Shown here piece after piece: positions 18,814 to 28,693 of a stretch of DNA of 64,000 bases (within the stretch, counting starts at the first letter, position 1; every line of letters begins with the position of its first letter). The position numbers were made by a program, and so were the translations under genes. The DNA comes from Aminobacter anthyllidis. GTDB lineage: Bacteria > Pseudomonadota > Alphaproteobacteria > Rhizobiales > Rhizobiaceae. The stretch covers positions 62,001-126,000 of the forward strand of contig NZ_JAFLWW010000002.1 in assembly GCF_018555685.1 (NCBI RefSeq). Reading direction: 5' to 3'. The notes below the pieces were generated by a model, which had not been told where the DNA came from, searched no databases, and saw only the letters and a program-made list of their open reading frames with translations.

Positions 18814-19368
18814 CTATTCGGCTTCGATGAAGCGGATAACCGTCTCGCCATACGAACGTTCGTCGACGATCGAAAAGCCTGGGCCCGGCTCGAATGCCGC
18901 GGCGGCGGCTTCTTCGACGACGCATAGCGCACCAGGTGCAAGCCAGCCGCCGGCGCGGGCCGAGCGCAGGGCCTTTTCGCCCAGTCCTTTGCCATAGGGC
19001 GGGTCGGCGAAGACCAGCCCGAATGGCCCGAGCGTGCCCGCATCGCCGAGACCAGTTGCGTCGCGGCGGAAGATCTTGGTCCGGCCGGTCAAGCCGAAGC
19101 TTTCGACATTGGTGCGGATGAGCCCGCGGCCTTCCGCTGATTCCTCGATGAACACGCAATAGGGCGCGCCGCGCGACAGCGCTTCGATACCGAGTGCGCC
19201 GGTGCCGGCAAAAAGATCGAGCACGCGCGCACCCTCGAGCCTGTCGGCGAAGCGATGGGCAAGCATGTTGAACACCGCCTCGCGGGTGCGATCGGTGGTC
19301 GGACGGATGGCGTTGTCACGCGGCGTGGCCAACGGCCTGCCGCGCAATTCGCCACCAACAACCCGCAT
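18814..19368 (-). CDS. rsmD: 16S rRNA (guanine(966)-N2)-methyltransferase RsmD
   Basis: A 184-residue Rossmann-fold methyltransferase that methylates G966 of 16S rRNA during 30S assembly. It starts with MRVVGGELRGRPL, has the AdoMet-binding DLFAGTGALGIEALSRG (residues 51-67) and the catalytic DPPY motif (122-125). Its ATG shares one base with the stop of the pseudouridine synthase gene (TGATG), tying two rRNA-modifying enzymes in one operon. Confidence 0.95.
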   Translation of the reverse strand: MRVVGGELRGRPLATPRDNAIRPTTDRTREAVFNMLAHRFADRLEGARVLDLFAGTGALGIEALSRGAPYCVFIEESAEGRGLIRTNVESFGLTGRTKIFRRDATGLGDAGTLGPFGLVFADPPYGKGLGEKALRSARAGGWLAPGALCVVEEAAAAAFEPGPGFSIVDERSYGETVIRFIEAE

Positions 19369-21611
19369 CAGCCGCGATCCCGGCGCGGACCGCCCGGACG
19401 TCCACCGCGCGGGCCATCACCCTTGGGCCTGTCAGAACGGGGCCTGTCAGAACGGGGCTTGTCAGAATGTGGCTTATCAAAGCGCGGCTTGTCGCGCGGC
19501 GGCCTCGCAGCTGCTTCGGCCTTGGCCTTTTCGCTCTGCGGACGCGCGCCCGGAGCCATCCAGACATTGGCCTTGCGGGCGCCAGGGGTTTCGAACGGCT
19601 TCTTCTCGCGTTCGTCGCCCTTCTTGCCACCGAACTTCGGCTTATCGCCAAACTTGGGCTTGTCGCCAAACTTGGGCCGATCACCGAACTTCGGCTTGTC
19701 GCCGAAACCGGGCTTGTCGCCAAATTTGGGACGCTCGGTCGACAGGCGGCCGAGCACGTCCTCGCGGTGGCGCTCGTTGGAGCGCTTGCGGTTCTTGATC
19801 AGGCCGCCCTCGCCGATACGCCCACGCTCACCGTCGCGCTGGAACTTTGGACGCTCCGGCTCTTCGACACGCGGCGGCGTTGCATTGCGGAACGTCGGCT
19901 TGTTGGAGAAGGGCTTGACGATGTCGGCGTCGAAATTGGCACCCGACTCCTCGATCAGCCGCTCGCCAAGCTGGTCGCGCAGCATCTTGCCCTTGATCTC
20001 CTGGACATGGCCTTCAGGCAGCTCGCCGAGCTGGAACGGACCATAGGAGATGCGGATCAGGCGGTTCACTTCGAGGCCGAGCGCGCCGAGGATGTTCTTG
20101 ACCTCGCGGTTCTTGCCTTCGCGCAGCCCGATGGTGATCCAGGCATTGCTGCCCTGCTCGCGGTCGAGCGTCGCTTCGATCGAGCCGTAGAACACGCCCT
20201 CGACGGCGATGCCATCCTTGAGACCGTCAAGCGTCTTCTGCTCGACCTTGCCATGTACGCGCACGCGGTAGCGGCGCAGCCAGCCGGTCGCCGGCAGTTC
20301 CAGGACTCGCGACAACCCACCGTCATTGGTCAGCAGCAGCAGGCCTTCGGTGTTGATGTCGAGCCGGCCGATGGTCATCAGGCGCGGCAGCTCCTGGGGC
20401 AGCACGTCGAAGACGGTCTTGCGGCCCTCGGGGTCGCGGTTGGTGGTGACCACGCCTGCAGGCTTGTGGAACAGGAACAGGCGGGTACGCTCGATCGGCG
20501 GGATTTCCATGCCGTCGAGATGGATGATGTCGTCCGGCATGACGTTGACCGCCGGTGACGCCAGTATCTTGTTGTTGACCTTGACGCGGCCAGCGGCAAT
20601 CAGCTCCTCGGCATCGCGACGCGAGGCCAGGCCTGCACGCGCCAGGCGCTTGGCGATGCGTTCGCCCGGCTCGGGTGCTTCCTCGGGAGCGCGCGAACGC
20701 GGCTTGAAGCCGTCTGGCTTGGGACCACGGTCGCCATCGGTCCGGGGCCGGAATGCTCTTGCTTCGCCACCTTCGCGCTTCTCGTAAGGCCTGCCGCCTT
20801 CGGGGCGTGGCCCGGAACGGAACGGGCGATCGCCACTTGCAGGCCGTGCTTCGCCGTCACGCGGGCGGAACTCGCGGTTCGGACGCTCGCCGCCTTCGGC
20901 GGGACGCGCCCGGTAAGGCTTGTCGCCACCAAAAGAGCGGCCGCCTTCACGCTTTTCATAGGGCTTGCCCTCTGGACGCGGGCCCTTGTGGAACGGTGTC
21001 GCCGAGCGTTCGGGACGCGCAGCCCCATCACGCGGACGATCGTCACGGTTGAATTCGCGGCGCGGACGCTCAGCGCCCTCGGCACCTTCGGCAGCACGCG
21101 GACGATATGGCTTGTCGCCAAAAGAGCGGCCGCCTTCACGCTTTTCGTAGGGCTTGCCTTCCGGGCGCGGGCCCTTGCGGAATGGCGCTGCCGAGCGTTC
21201 GGGACGCGCAGCACCGTCGCGCGGAGCAAAATCACGCTTGGGACGTTCGCCGCCTTCAGCACCTTCGGAACGCTTCACAAAAGGCTTCTTGGCAAAGGGC
21301 TTGTCGCCAAAAGGCTTGCCTTCGCGCTTCTCGTAAGGCTTGCCCTCCGGGCGCGGCCCCTTGTTGAAGGTACGCTCGCCGCTTGCAGGACGCGCTTCGC
21401 CGTCGCGCGGACCGAAATCACGCTTGGGACGATCAGGCCGATCGCCACCGCTTGCACTAGCAGGACGCGGTGCGTACGGCTTCTTGGCAAAGGGCTTGGC
21501 GCCACCTTCCGCGCGCGGCTTGCCGAATTTCTTCGCACCGCCGTCGCGGCCGCCTGCACCAGCCGGTTTTGACCCGCCCTTGCGGGGGAATTTCTTACGA
21601 TCGTCGTCCAT
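19368..21611 (-). CDS. rluB: RsuA/RluB-family pseudouridine synthase with long basic repetitive tails
   Basis: A 747-residue protein built as a 315-residue Arg/Lys/Gly/Pro-rich N-terminal region, an S4 RNA-binding domain (ERIAKRLARAGLASRRDAEELI, from about residue 317), the RsuA-type synthase domain with catalytic Asp in GRLDINTEGLLLLT, and a C-terminal basic tail. The enzyme core matches RluB, which makes a pseudouridine in 23S rRNA helix 90. The tails are much longer than the E. coli enzyme's, and contain four copies of a roughly 60-residue unit with GPRPEGKPYEKREG, plus a KFGDKP array. They are probably disordered and bind RNA. The stop overlaps rsmD. Confidence 0.9.
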   Translation of the reverse strand: MDDDRKKFPRKGGSKPAGAGGRDGGAKKFGKPRAEGGAKPFAKKPYAPRPASASGGDRPDRPKRDFGPRDGEARPASGERTFNKGPRPEGKPYEKREGKPFGDKPFAKKPFVKRSEGAEGGERPKRDFAPRDGAARPERSAAPFRKGPRPEGKPYEKREGGRSFGDKPYRPRAAEGAEGAERPRREFNRDDRPRDGAARPERSATPFHKGPRPEGKPYEKREGGRSFGGDKPYRARPAEGGERPNREFRPRDGEARPASGDRPFRSGPRPEGGRPYEKREGGEARAFRPRTDGDRGPKPDGFKPRSRAPEEAPEPGERIAKRLARAGLASRRDAEELIAAGRVKVNNKILASPAVNVMPDDIIHLDGMEIPPIERTRLFLFHKPAGVVTTNRDPEGRKTVFDVLPQELPRLMTIGRLDINTEGLLLLTNDGGLSRVLELPATGWLRRYRVRVHGKVEQKTLDGLKDGIAVEGVFYGSIEATLDREQGSNAWITIGLREGKNREVKNILGALGLEVNRLIRISYGPFQLGELPEGHVQEIKGKMLRDQLGERLIEESGANFDADIVKPFSNKPTFRNATPPRVEEPERPKFQRDGERGRIGEGGLIKNRKRSNERHREDVLGRLSTERPKFGDKPGFGDKPKFGDRPKFGDKPKFGDKPKFGGKKGDEREKKPFETPGARKANVWMAPGARPQSEKAKAEAAARPPRDKPRFDKPHSDKPRSDRPRSDRPKGDGPRGGRPGGPRRDRG
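19634..19731 (-). repeat. Short tandem coding repeat (KFGDKP units) in rluB
   Basis: About six imperfect copies of an 18-base unit encode successive KFGDKP-like hexapeptides in the C-terminal tail of the pseudouridine synthase. Copies differ at third positions and at a few residues (GFGDKP, KFGDRP). Such arrays can change length by slippage. Confidence 0.8.
20738..21443 (-). repeat. Four-copy ~180-base coding repeat in rluB
   Basis: The N-terminal region of the pseudouridine synthase contains four diverged repeats at protein residues of about 57-290. Each holds an RDG-ARP block followed by GPRPEGKPYEKREG (residues 85-98, 147-160, 209-222 and 267-280), giving periods of 62, 62 and 58 residues. 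At DNA level long blocks between copies are near identical, so recombination between copies is possible. Confidence 0.85.
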
Positions 21612-21687
21612 GGTGGCCTTTGCCCTTTTCGGCGGCTAGATAACAGGAAGCTCGGGGGTTAGCGAGGGGTAACAGGATGGTTGAGGC

Positions 21688-22140
21688 GTGAAACGGCCCG
21701 ATTACATGGCATTGGCCTTTGCCGAGGCGGAAGCCGCGGCCCTACGCGGCGAAGTTCCGATCGGCGCAGTCATCGTCCACGGCAGCGAAATCGTCGCCCG
21801 TGCCGGCAACCGCACACGTGAACTCAACGACGTCACGGCCCACGCCGAAGTGCTGGCGATCCGCGAGGCGTCGGAGAAACTCGGCTCCGAGCGGCTCACC
21901 GGCCACGATCTCTATGTCACGCTGGAACCTTGCACGATGTGCGCCGCCGCCCTCTCCTTCGCACGGATCAGGCGGCTTTATTTCGGAGCGGTCGACGACA
22001 AGGGCGGTGCGGTGGTCAGCGGCGTACGTTTCTTCGCCGCGCCTACCTGCCATCACGCGCCCGACGTCTATCCGGGAATAGGCGAAACGCGCGCGGCTGA
22101 AATACTGAAAGGTTTTTTCAAAGACCGTCGCGACCTCTAA
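21688..22140 (+). CDS. tadA: tRNA-specific adenosine-34 deaminase TadA
   Basis: A 150-residue zinc deaminase that converts A34 of tRNA-Arg(ACG) to inosine. The HAE motif is at residues 52-54 with catalytic Glu54, and PCTMC supplies the zinc cysteines at 82 and 85; FFAAPTCHHAPDVYPGI follows near the C-terminus. The start is probably the GTG at 21688; ATG at 21706 would lose six residues and keep the whole fold. It is divergent from the rluB gene. Confidence 0.94.
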   Translation: MKRPDYMALAFAEAEAAALRGEVPIGAVIVHGSEIVARAGNRTRELNDVTAHAEVLAIREASEKLGSERLTGHDLYVTLEPCTMCAAALSFARIRRLYFGAVDDKGGAVVSGVRFFAAPTCHHAPDVYPGIGETRAAEILKGFFKDRRDL

Positions 22141-22166
22141 TCGATCGCGACGCGTTCAAGCTTGGA

Positions 22167-22784
22167 TCAGAACGGCCACCAGCTGCTGCCCTTCTTGGCA
22201 AGCTTCTTCTTGCGGCGTTCCTTCTTGATCTCGTCTTCGCCGAGCTCATCCTGCGCAGCGGTGGCCGATGCCTGACGGTATGTCACAGGCGGCTCGCTCA
22301 GATATTTGCGCGTGGTGGCACTGCCCTGCTTGTTCTCGCGCAGGCGGCGCTCGATCTCGATCTTGCGCTGGGCCGGTGTCCACTTACTCATGTCAGGGCC
22401 GTTCAGCGCGGACATGTCGTTGACGACCTGAGGTTCGAAATTGGGATTGTCACGGTTCTTGGTCGCATCGTCGCGAATGCGGGCGCGACGCGCCTCGGGC
22501 GATTCGGGCCAATCGGCGCTCGCCGTCGTCACAATGTTGTCCTGCGGCGCCGGCAGCGCCGCCACCTGGCCGGTCTTCGGCTTCACCAGTTCGGGGCGCG
22601 GCTTGTAGTCGATGCTGTTGGTCTTCGGCTTCAACGACAGGATGTTGGTGATGTCGCCAGCAAGCTGGGTCGTCGCCGTCTTGTCGGTGCCGTAGGTGGG
22701 CGCGCTCATGCAGCCCGTAAGCGCCAGGCCGGAAACGGCGAGCGACGCAAGCAAAGCTCCGCGCGCGCTGATGCGGTCCGTCAT
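22167..22784 (-). CDS. Putative lipoprotein of unknown function
   Basis: A 205-residue protein with a signal sequence ending in LALTGC, a good lipobox, so the mature protein starts at Cys near residue 24 and is lipid-anchored. The rest is polar and low in hydrophobic residues, with a KWTPAQRKIEIERRLREN segment and a very basic C-terminus (IKKERRKKKLAKKGSSWWPF). It has no domain I recognise but looks like a conserved rhizobial lipoprotein. ATG at 22784 was chosen over the GTG at 22799. Confidence 0.75.
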   Translation of the reverse strand: MTDRISARGALLASLAVSGLALTGCMSAPTYGTDKTATTQLAGDITNILSLKPKTNSIDYKPRPELVKPKTGQVAALPAPQDNIVTTASADWPESPEARRARIRDDATKNRDNPNFEPQVVNDMSALNGPDMSKWTPAQRKIEIERRLRENKQGSATTRKYLSEPPVTYRQASATAAQDELGEDEIKKERRKKKLAKKGSSWWPF

Positions 22785-22923
22785 GCCAGTAATTTTCACT
22801 CGAACGCCTCTCGCTAGATGCCGGCCTTGAGCCGGGTCCCGGTCCGTATGCTCATCCGACGGAATTCCGGCGACAATTTGTCTGCCGAAGTTTCGCGCTT
22901 TTACCTTAATGGGCAGTCAAGGG

Positions 22924-22956
22924 CAACGACCGGCCGGAGATGTCCGCCGGTCGTTG
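22924..22956. other. Strong hairpin after ileS, no T-tract
   Basis: A perfect 11-base stem (CAACGACCGGC with GCCGGTCGTTG, 11-base loop) lies 15 bases downstream of the ileS stop. It is well placed to be the ileS terminator or an mRNA 3' stabiliser, but on the minus strand it is followed by CCCTTGACTG rather than a run of T, so intrinsic termination is uncertain. Confidence 0.5.
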
Positions 22957-22970
22957 TATTTCAGCATCTG

Positions 22971-25892
22971 TTAGAGTCGGCCGAGCGACTTCAATTCGTG
23001 CAGCGCCGCGGCGTCGCGAGCCGACACGTCGGCAAAGGCAGCGTCCGAACCGACGTCGCTTGTGTAGCGCCAGGAGCGCGCGCACTTGACCAGTCCGCGA
23101 TCTTCCGCCTTCTCGACGACGACAGCCACACCAGGAACTTCGCGCAACATGAAAGAATCGCCTGTCAAGTCTTCGTGCGAGATGACGAGGTCGCTGGTGA
23201 TGCTGATCTCGGCCAGATCGATTCCCGACAAGGCTTCCTCGAGCACCGCATCGCTCATGTAGACGACCGGAACCGCTTCAAGCGACGAGCCGATGGTCTT
23301 CTTGGCCCGTTCCAGTTCCAGGGCGCCGGTAACGACGCTGCGAACCTGGCGGATCTTGCGCCACTTCTCGGCCAGCGCCTCGTCGTGCCAGCCGGCCGGC
23401 ACTTCGGGGAACTGCTCGAGATGAACCGAAACAGCCTCAGGGTTGCGTTCGAGCCATGCCTCTTCGGTAGTAAAGGGCAACATCGGCGCCAGCCACTTGA
23501 CCAGGCAGTTGAACAGCTCGCGCACGACATGAACGGCCGCCTTGCGGCGGGTGCTCGACGGCGCGTCGCAGTAGAGCACGTCCTTGCGGATGTCGAAGTA
23601 GAAGGCCGACAGCTCGACAACCATGAAATCGATCAGCGCACGGGTGATGCGCTTGAATTCAAAGTCGTCATAGCCCTTGCGCACCAGTGCATCGAGCTCG
23701 GACAGCCGGTGCAGCATCAACCGCTCCAGCTCCGGCATCTCTGCCAGCGCAACTTCCTCGCCATCGTCATGGGCAAGCGTGCCCAGCATCCAGCGGATGG
23801 TGTTGCGCAGCTTGCGGTAGGCATCGATATTGGTCTGCAGCACGTTCTTGCCGAGGCGCTGGTCTTCCCAATAGTCTGTCGTCATCACCCACAGGCGCAG
23901 GATGTCGGCGCCCGACTGCTTCAAGACGTCCTGCGGAACGACCGTGTTGCCGAGCGACTTCGACATCTTGCGGCCTTCCTCGTCCATGGTGAAGCCATGG
24001 GTGACGACGGCCTTGTAAGGCGCACGACCACGCGTACCGCAGCTTTCGAGCAGCGACGAATGAAACCAGCCGCGATGCTGGTCGGAGCCTTCGAGATAGA
24101 CGTCGGCAGGCCATTTGAGATCGGGGCGATCCTCAAGCGTAAACGCGTGCGTCGAGCCCGAGTCGAACCAGACGTCGAGAATGTCCATCACCTGCTTCCA
24201 CGCCTCGTTGGCGCGGGAGCCCAGGAAGCGCTCACGTGCACCCTCGGCGAACCAGGCGTCAGCGCCTTCCTTTTCGAAGGCCTCGACGATACGGGCGTTG
24301 ACTGCCTCGTCCTTCAGCACATTGCCGTCGGCATCGGCGAAGATGGCGATCGGCACGCCCCAGGCGCGCTGGCGCGACAGCACCCAGTCCGGGCGATCCT
24401 CGATCATGGCGCGCAGGCGCGTCTGGCCGGCAGCTGGCACAAAGCGTGTGTCGTCAATGGCTTGCAGCGCGCGGCTACGCAGCGTCGTGCCATCGCCCAG
24501 CTGCTTGTCCATGTAGACGAACCACTGCGGCGTGTTGCGGAAGATGATCGGCTTCTTCGAGCGCCAGCTATGCGGATAACTGTGCTTGAGGCGGCCGCGC
24601 GCGAACAGCGCGCCGCGCTTGATCAGCTCGTCGATGACGGCCTTGTTGGCGTCGCCCTTCTTGCCGTGATCGTCGATGACACGCGCAGCGCCGCCCTCGC
24701 GATCCGGACCGAAGCCCGGCGCGTCCTTGGTGAAGAAGCCGCCATCGTCGACGGTGAAGGGGATTGCCGTGTCGATGCCACGGTTGCGAAGCTCGACGCC
24801 CGCGTCCATCCACGCTTCAAAGTCCTCGCGGCCGTGGCCAGGCGCTGTGTGCACAAAACCGGTGCCGGCATCGTCGGTGACATGATCGCCGGCGATCATC
24901 GGCACGGCGAAGCCGTAGCCGCCGCCGAGACCCTTGAACGGATGCGAAAGTACAAGCATTCCAAGCTCTTCGCCCGAAAGGCTGCGGATCAGATTCAACG
25001 TCACCTTGGCCTTGGCCGCGGATTCGTCAGCCAGGGCTGCGGCAAAGATCAGCTTCTCGCCCGGCTGCGGGCCGAAATCGTTCTCGGCAGCGGTGACCTC
25101 ATAGAGACCATAGGCGATGCGCGGCGAATAGCTGACGGCGCGGTTGCCCGGGATGGTCCAGGGCGTGGTCGTCCAGATCACGACATGAGCGCCGGCCAGG
25201 GCTTCCGAACCGGACGCCACCGGGAATTTCACCCAGATCGTATCGCTCTCGTAGTCCTGATACTCGACCTCGGCTTCGGCCAGTGCCGTGCGCTCGACCA
25301 CCGACCACATCACCGGCTTGGAGCCGCGATAGAGCTGGCCCGACATGGCGAACTTCAGCAGCTCGCCGGCGATGCGCGCCTCGGCGTGGAAATTCATCGT
25401 GGTGTAGGGATTGTCGAAATCGCCGACGACGCCAAGGCGCTGGAATTCCTCGCCCTGGACCTTGATCCAACCGGCGGCGAATTCACGGCATTCCTTGCGG
25501 AACTCGTTGATCTCGACCTCGTCCTTGTTCTTTCCGGCGGCGCGATACTTCTCCTCGATCTTCCACTCGATCGGCAGGCCATGGCAGTCCCAGCCCGGAA
25601 CGTAATTGGAGTCAAAGCCGCGCATCTGGAACGAGCGGGTGATGACGTCCTTGAGGATCTTGTTCAGCGCGTGGCCGATATGGATGTTGCCGTTGGCATA
25701 GGGCGGGCCGTCGTGCAGCACGTATTTCTCGCGGCCGGCGGCGCTTTCGCGCAGCCGCTTGTAGAGGTCCATCTTCTGCCAGCGCGCAACCGTCACCGGC
25801 TCCTTTTCGGGCAGGCCAGCGCGCATCGGGAATTCCGTCTGCGGCAGGTAAAGGGTCTTGGAATAGTCGATCTTTTCGAACGTATCGGTCAT
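22971..25892 (-). CDS. ileS: Isoleucyl-tRNA synthetase
   Basis: A 973-residue class I aminoacyl-tRNA synthetase. HIGH is at residues 71-74 ([10 protein letters not shown]) and KMSKS at about 640 ([10 protein letters not shown]); the CP1 editing domain lies between, with a [11 protein letters not shown] threonine-rich editing segment. The anticodon-binding domain follows. The size and order fit bacterial IleRS. The ATG at 25892 was chosen because homologues begin close to the [24 protein letters not shown] segment; an upstream in-frame start adds eleven residues. Confidence 0.97.
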   Translation of the reverse strand: MTDTFEKIDYSKTLYLPQTEFPMRAGLPEKEPVTVARWQKMDLYKRLRESAAGREKYVLHDGPPYANGNIHIGHALNKILKDVITRSFQMRGFDSNYVPGWDCHGLPIEWKIEEKYRAAGKNKDEVEINEFRKECREFAAGWIKVQGEEFQRLGVVGDFDNPYTTMNFHAEARIAGELLKFAMSGQLYRGSKPVMWSVVERTALAEAEVEYQDYESDTIWVKFPVASGSEALAGAHVVIWTTTPWTIPGNRAVSYSPRIAYGLYEVTAAENDFGPQPGEKLIFAAALADESAAKAKVTLNLIRSLSGEELGMLVLSHPFKGLGGGYGFAVPMIAGDHVTDDAGTGFVHTAPGHGREDFEAWMDAGVELRNRGIDTAIPFTVDDGGFFTKDAPGFGPDREGGAARVIDDHGKKGDANKAVIDELIKRGALFARGRLKHSYPHSWRSKKPIIFRNTPQWFVYMDKQLGDGTTLRSRALQAIDDTRFVPAAGQTRLRAMIEDRPDWVLSRQRAWGVPIAIFADADGNVLKDEAVNARIVEAFEKEGADAWFAEGARERFLGSRANEAWKQVMDILDVWFDSGSTHAFTLEDRPDLKWPADVYLEGSDQHRGWFHSSLLESCGTRGRAPYKAVVTHGFTMDEEGRKMSKSLGNTVVPQDVLKQSGADILRLWVMTTDYWEDQRLGKNVLQTNIDAYRKLRNTIRWMLGTLAHDDGEEVALAEMPELERLMLHRLSELDALVRKGYDDFEFKRITRALIDFMVVELSAFYFDIRKDVLYCDAPSSTRRKAAVHVVRELFNCLVKWLAPMLPFTTEEAWLERNPEAVSVHLEQFPEVPAGWHDEALAEKWRKIRQVRSVVTGALELERAKKTIGSSLEAVPVVYMSDAVLEEALSGIDLAEISITSDLVISHEDLTGDSFMLREVPGVAVVVEKAEDRGLVKCARSWRYTSDVGSDAAFADVSARDAAALHELKSLGRL

Positions 25893-26124
25893 TTGTCTTG
25901 CCATCTTGCCCGGCAAAGCTGCCACGGGCGTTCAATTGTCATGATCTGGAAAAGGCGCTGTGCAGCGCGCAGGCAAAAAGTCCCGGACTTGCGGACAGCC
26001 TCAGGCCACCCGGAAGGCCGGGCCCGTAATTCGTATCGCAGTCGCGAAGACGGGCGCGAAAAATCTCATGGCCGCGCTTTTAGCGGAGCCGGAGCGCGGA
26101 ATAAAGCGCCTAATTCGCTTGAGA

Positions 26125-26928
26125 TCAAAGGTTGAAGTCGAAGCGGTAGCTGGTCGACACGCCAACGGTCAGTTGGTCGCGCGAACCGCGCTCCTTGACG
26201 ATCGTCGAATCCGCCGCCGGACCCATCAGTCGCGAATACTCGGTGAACAGGCTGGCGGTAACGTTGTCGGTCGCCTTCCATGTGACGGCGCCACCGACGC
26301 CAGCCGACCGCATGCCCCCGCCGGGATTGTACTGGCTGATGCCGGAAGCTGCGGCTTCCTGCGCGCTGACGCCATAGTAGGTGTCGAAATAATCGTTGGA
26401 GGCAAAGGATACGCGTGGACCGCCGGAAATCCTGATCTCGGGTGTCACGTCGTGGAATGCATCGACGGCGATATCGGCAACGATGCCGCTATGAGCGCGA
26501 ATACCGTGGCGGACCTCGGCGCGGGCGCGCATCCAGTCGGTCGGATAGAATTCGAAGAAACCGCCGATTTCGCCGCCCCAGCGCACATCGTGGAGGCCCT
26601 GCAACTCGTGTTCGGCATCACGTCCGAAGATGATCTTGCCGTTCAGGCCGGCGCGGACGCCACCGTCGTCGATCAGCGCCAGCGAGATGTTGTCGTTACG
26701 CGAGGAGAAGCGCACGTCGTTGCCCGCCTTGCCCAGTGAAATAATCGGCTGGGCGCTGAACAGGTATTTCTTGGAGCCCTCGAAGCGGGGCGCAACCATG
26801 CCGGTGGCGCCGAGCGTCAGGTACCAGTCGCCGGAGAGAAAGCCGAATGCGCCCTCGCCGGCCATCGCCGGTCCGCTGACCAAAGCAAGAGCAGAAACCG
26901 CTGCCGAAATACGACCGAAAGCCCTCAT
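26125..26928 (-). CDS. MipA/OmpV family outer-membrane protein
   Basis: A 267-residue protein with a signal peptide (cut likely after AMA near residue 23) and alternating beta-strand pattern of a small outer-membrane barrel, ending in phenylalanine-containing SYRFDFNL. The segments DWYLTLGATGMVAPRFEGSKKYLF and SGGPRVSFASNDYFDTYYGV are typical of the MipA/OmpV family. Family members serve as scaffolds for murein enzymes or as porins, so role is open. The next 210 bases upstream are AT-richer and presumably carry its promoter and that of the divergent hdeD-like gene. Confidence 0.88.
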   Translation of the reverse strand: MRAFGRISAAVSALALVSGPAMAGEGAFGFLSGDWYLTLGATGMVAPRFEGSKKYLFSAQPIISLGKAGNDVRFSSRNDNISLALIDDGGVRAGLNGKIIFGRDAEHELQGLHDVRWGGEIGGFFEFYPTDWMRARAEVRHGIRAHSGIVADIAVDAFHDVTPEIRISGGPRVSFASNDYFDTYYGVSAQEAAASGISQYNPGGGMRSAGVGGAVTWKATDNVTASLFTEYSRLMGPAADSTIVKERGSRDQLTVGVSTSYRFDFNL

Positions 26929-27141
26929 CACAACCCCGCGTACGCTACGAACCCAATCGCCAGGACCATTTGGTTTGACGCAAACAACGTAAAATTTGAA
27001 TTAAATTCGATCGTTCGCACTGACGTTTATTTCCCTCTCCGGTTGCGCGCCACTGGACCGACTCGGCTGCCAAGACTAGCCTCCATCTCAGGCGCAGTGC
27101 CACCGTTATTGAGACTTGTTCATTTCAAGGAGACGGGATTG

Positions 27142-27705
27142 ATGGCTATTTCCGATCAACTGCCGCAAGGCGACGTCGCTGCGTTACGCTCCAAATGGGG
27201 CTGGTTCGTGCTGCTCGGCGTGGCGCTCACCGTTCTGGGAATCGTCGCAGCAGGCAATCTGCTCGTTGCGACCGTTGCGTCGGTCTATTTCGTCGGCTGG
27301 CTCATGATCCTGGCCGGCGTGTTCGAGATCATCCACGCCTTTGGCGTGAAGAACTGGGGCGGCTTCCTGCTTTGGCTGCTCGGCGGCGTCCTGTACATCG
27401 TTGCCGGCTTCCTGGCCTTCAGCAACCCGCTGCTGGCTTCCGCCATCCTGACACTGTTCCTGGCCGCCAGCCTCGTCGCCTCCGGCCTGATGCGCATCTG
27501 GATGGGCATCAAGGGCAAAGGCATGCTCGCGAGTTGGGGCTGGATCGTGGCCGCAGGTGTCGTGACGTTGCTCGCTGGCATCGTCATCGCCATCGGCTGG
27601 CCGGTGAACAGCCTGATCGTCCTGGGCGCCTTCCTGGCGATCGACCTGATCTTCCAGGGCATCACCTACATCGCCTTCGGCTTCGGCCTGAGAAAGGCAG
27701 CCTAA
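27142..27705 (+). CDS. HdeD family acid-resistance membrane protein
   Basis: A 187-residue inner-membrane protein with six hydrophobic segments, the HdeD/DUF308 pattern: each pair of helices repeats a WF-LLG-ALTVLGI type segment followed by glycine-rich turns. In E. coli HdeD is linked to acid resistance at high cell density; mechanism is unknown. ATG at 27142 follows AAGGAG with nine bases spacing. Its stop codon overlaps the ribF stop on the other strand (27702-27705). Confidence 0.88.
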   Translation: MAISDQLPQGDVAALRSKWGWFVLLGVALTVLGIVAAGNLLVATVASVYFVGWLMILAGVFEIIHAFGVKNWGGFLLWLLGGVLYIVAGFLAFSNPLLASAILTLFLAASLVASGLMRIWMGIKGKGMLASWGWIVAAGVVTLLAGIVIAIGWPVNSLIVLGAFLAIDLIFQGITYIAFGFGLRKAA

Positions 27706-28685
27706 AAGGCGATCGCCTGATCAAGCTCGGACAGAGGGCGCACGCCTGACAGCAGCGCCCTCGCCTCGGCTTCGTCCTGCTTCATCTGGACGACCAGCGC
27801 GTCGAGGCCTTCGAACTTCACCTCGCCCCTGAGGTAACTGAACAATGATACCGAAGCGATCTCGCCATAGAGATCGCCGGAAAAGTCGAACACGAAGGTT
27901 TCGAGCAGGGGCGCACCATTGTCGTTGACCGTCGGGCGACGGCCGAAGCTTGCCACGCCGTCATGCAACGAGCCGTCGGCACGGCGGAAGCGGACGGCAT
28001 AGATGCCCTCCTTCAGCCCGGTCTCGGGCGACAATCGCATATTGGCGGTCGGAAAGCCCAGCGTACGGCCAAGCTGCGCGCCACCAACGACCTCGGCTTC
28101 TACGGTATAACGATAGCCAAGCAATCCAGCCGCCTCCGCCGCCTCGCCGCTCGACAGCAATTCGCGGATGCGGCTCGACGAGATGATCTCGGCTCCCTCG
28201 TCGCGGAAGGCATCGACCAGGGTCACGCCAAAGCCATGGCGCTCACCCGCTTGCATCAGGAAAGCGGGGCCGCCCTGGCGGTTCTTGCCAAAATGAAAAT
28301 CGAAACCGGTGACGACGTGGCTGATGCCCAGTCGCTGTTCCAGAATGGACGTCACGAAATCCTCGGCCGAAAGGCTGGCGAATTCCCGCGTGAAAGGCCG
28401 TTCGACGACGCCGGCAAATCCGAGCGCCTCGATCAGCCGCGCCTTGACCGGCGGCGGCGTCAACACGAACAGCGGAACGTCGGGGCGAAACACCTTTCGC
28501 GGATGCGGCTCGAAGGTCAGCACGAGTGCTGCCACGCCGCGTCGGCGCGCCTCTTCGAGCGCACGCTCGAGCACCGCCTGATGGCCGCGATGGATGCCGT
28601 CAAAGTTGCCGATGGCAACGACACCGCCGCGCAGCCACGCCGGCACCGGCTCTTCCCCCGAAATGCGAAGAAAGCTTTGGTTCAT
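27702..28685 (-). CDS. ribF: Bifunctional riboflavin kinase / FAD synthetase
   Basis: A 327-residue RibF. The N-terminal nucleotidyltransferase has the GNFDGIHRGH motif (residues 26-35) that binds ATP and flavin; the C-terminal riboflavin kinase domain holds GRTLGFPTANMRL and the acidic LLETFVFDFSGDLYGE segment. It makes FMN and then FAD in the cytosol. It is eight bases downstream of the HAD phosphatase gene and cotranscribed with it. Confidence 0.96.
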   Translation of the reverse strand: MNQSFLRISGEEPVPAWLRGGVVAIGNFDGIHRGHQAVLERALEEARRRGVAALVLTFEPHPRKVFRPDVPLFVLTPPPVKARLIEALGFAGVVERPFTREFASLSAEDFVTSILEQRLGISHVVTGFDFHFGKNRQGGPAFLMQAGERHGFGVTLVDAFRDEGAEIISSSRIRELLSSGEAAEAAGLLGYRYTVEAEVVGGAQLGRTLGFPTANMRLSPETGLKEGIYAVRFRRADGSLHDGVASFGRRPTVNDNGAPLLETFVFDFSGDLYGEIASVSLFSYLRGEVKFEGLDALVVQMKQDEAEARALLSGVRPLSELDQAIAF

Positions 28686-28693
28686 CGTCGTGC

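Noticed and set aside
22818-26135. A 1105-codon open frame on the plus strand opposite ileS
   Set aside because: It is antisense to a certain ileS, is rich in Arg, His, Gln and Asp with no domain, and is the usual product of GC-rich codon bias on the other strand.
26932-27141. EcfG promoter before the hdeD-like gene
   Set aside because: HdeD genes are often stress-induced, but I found no GGAAC with a CGTT at 16-17 bases in this gap.
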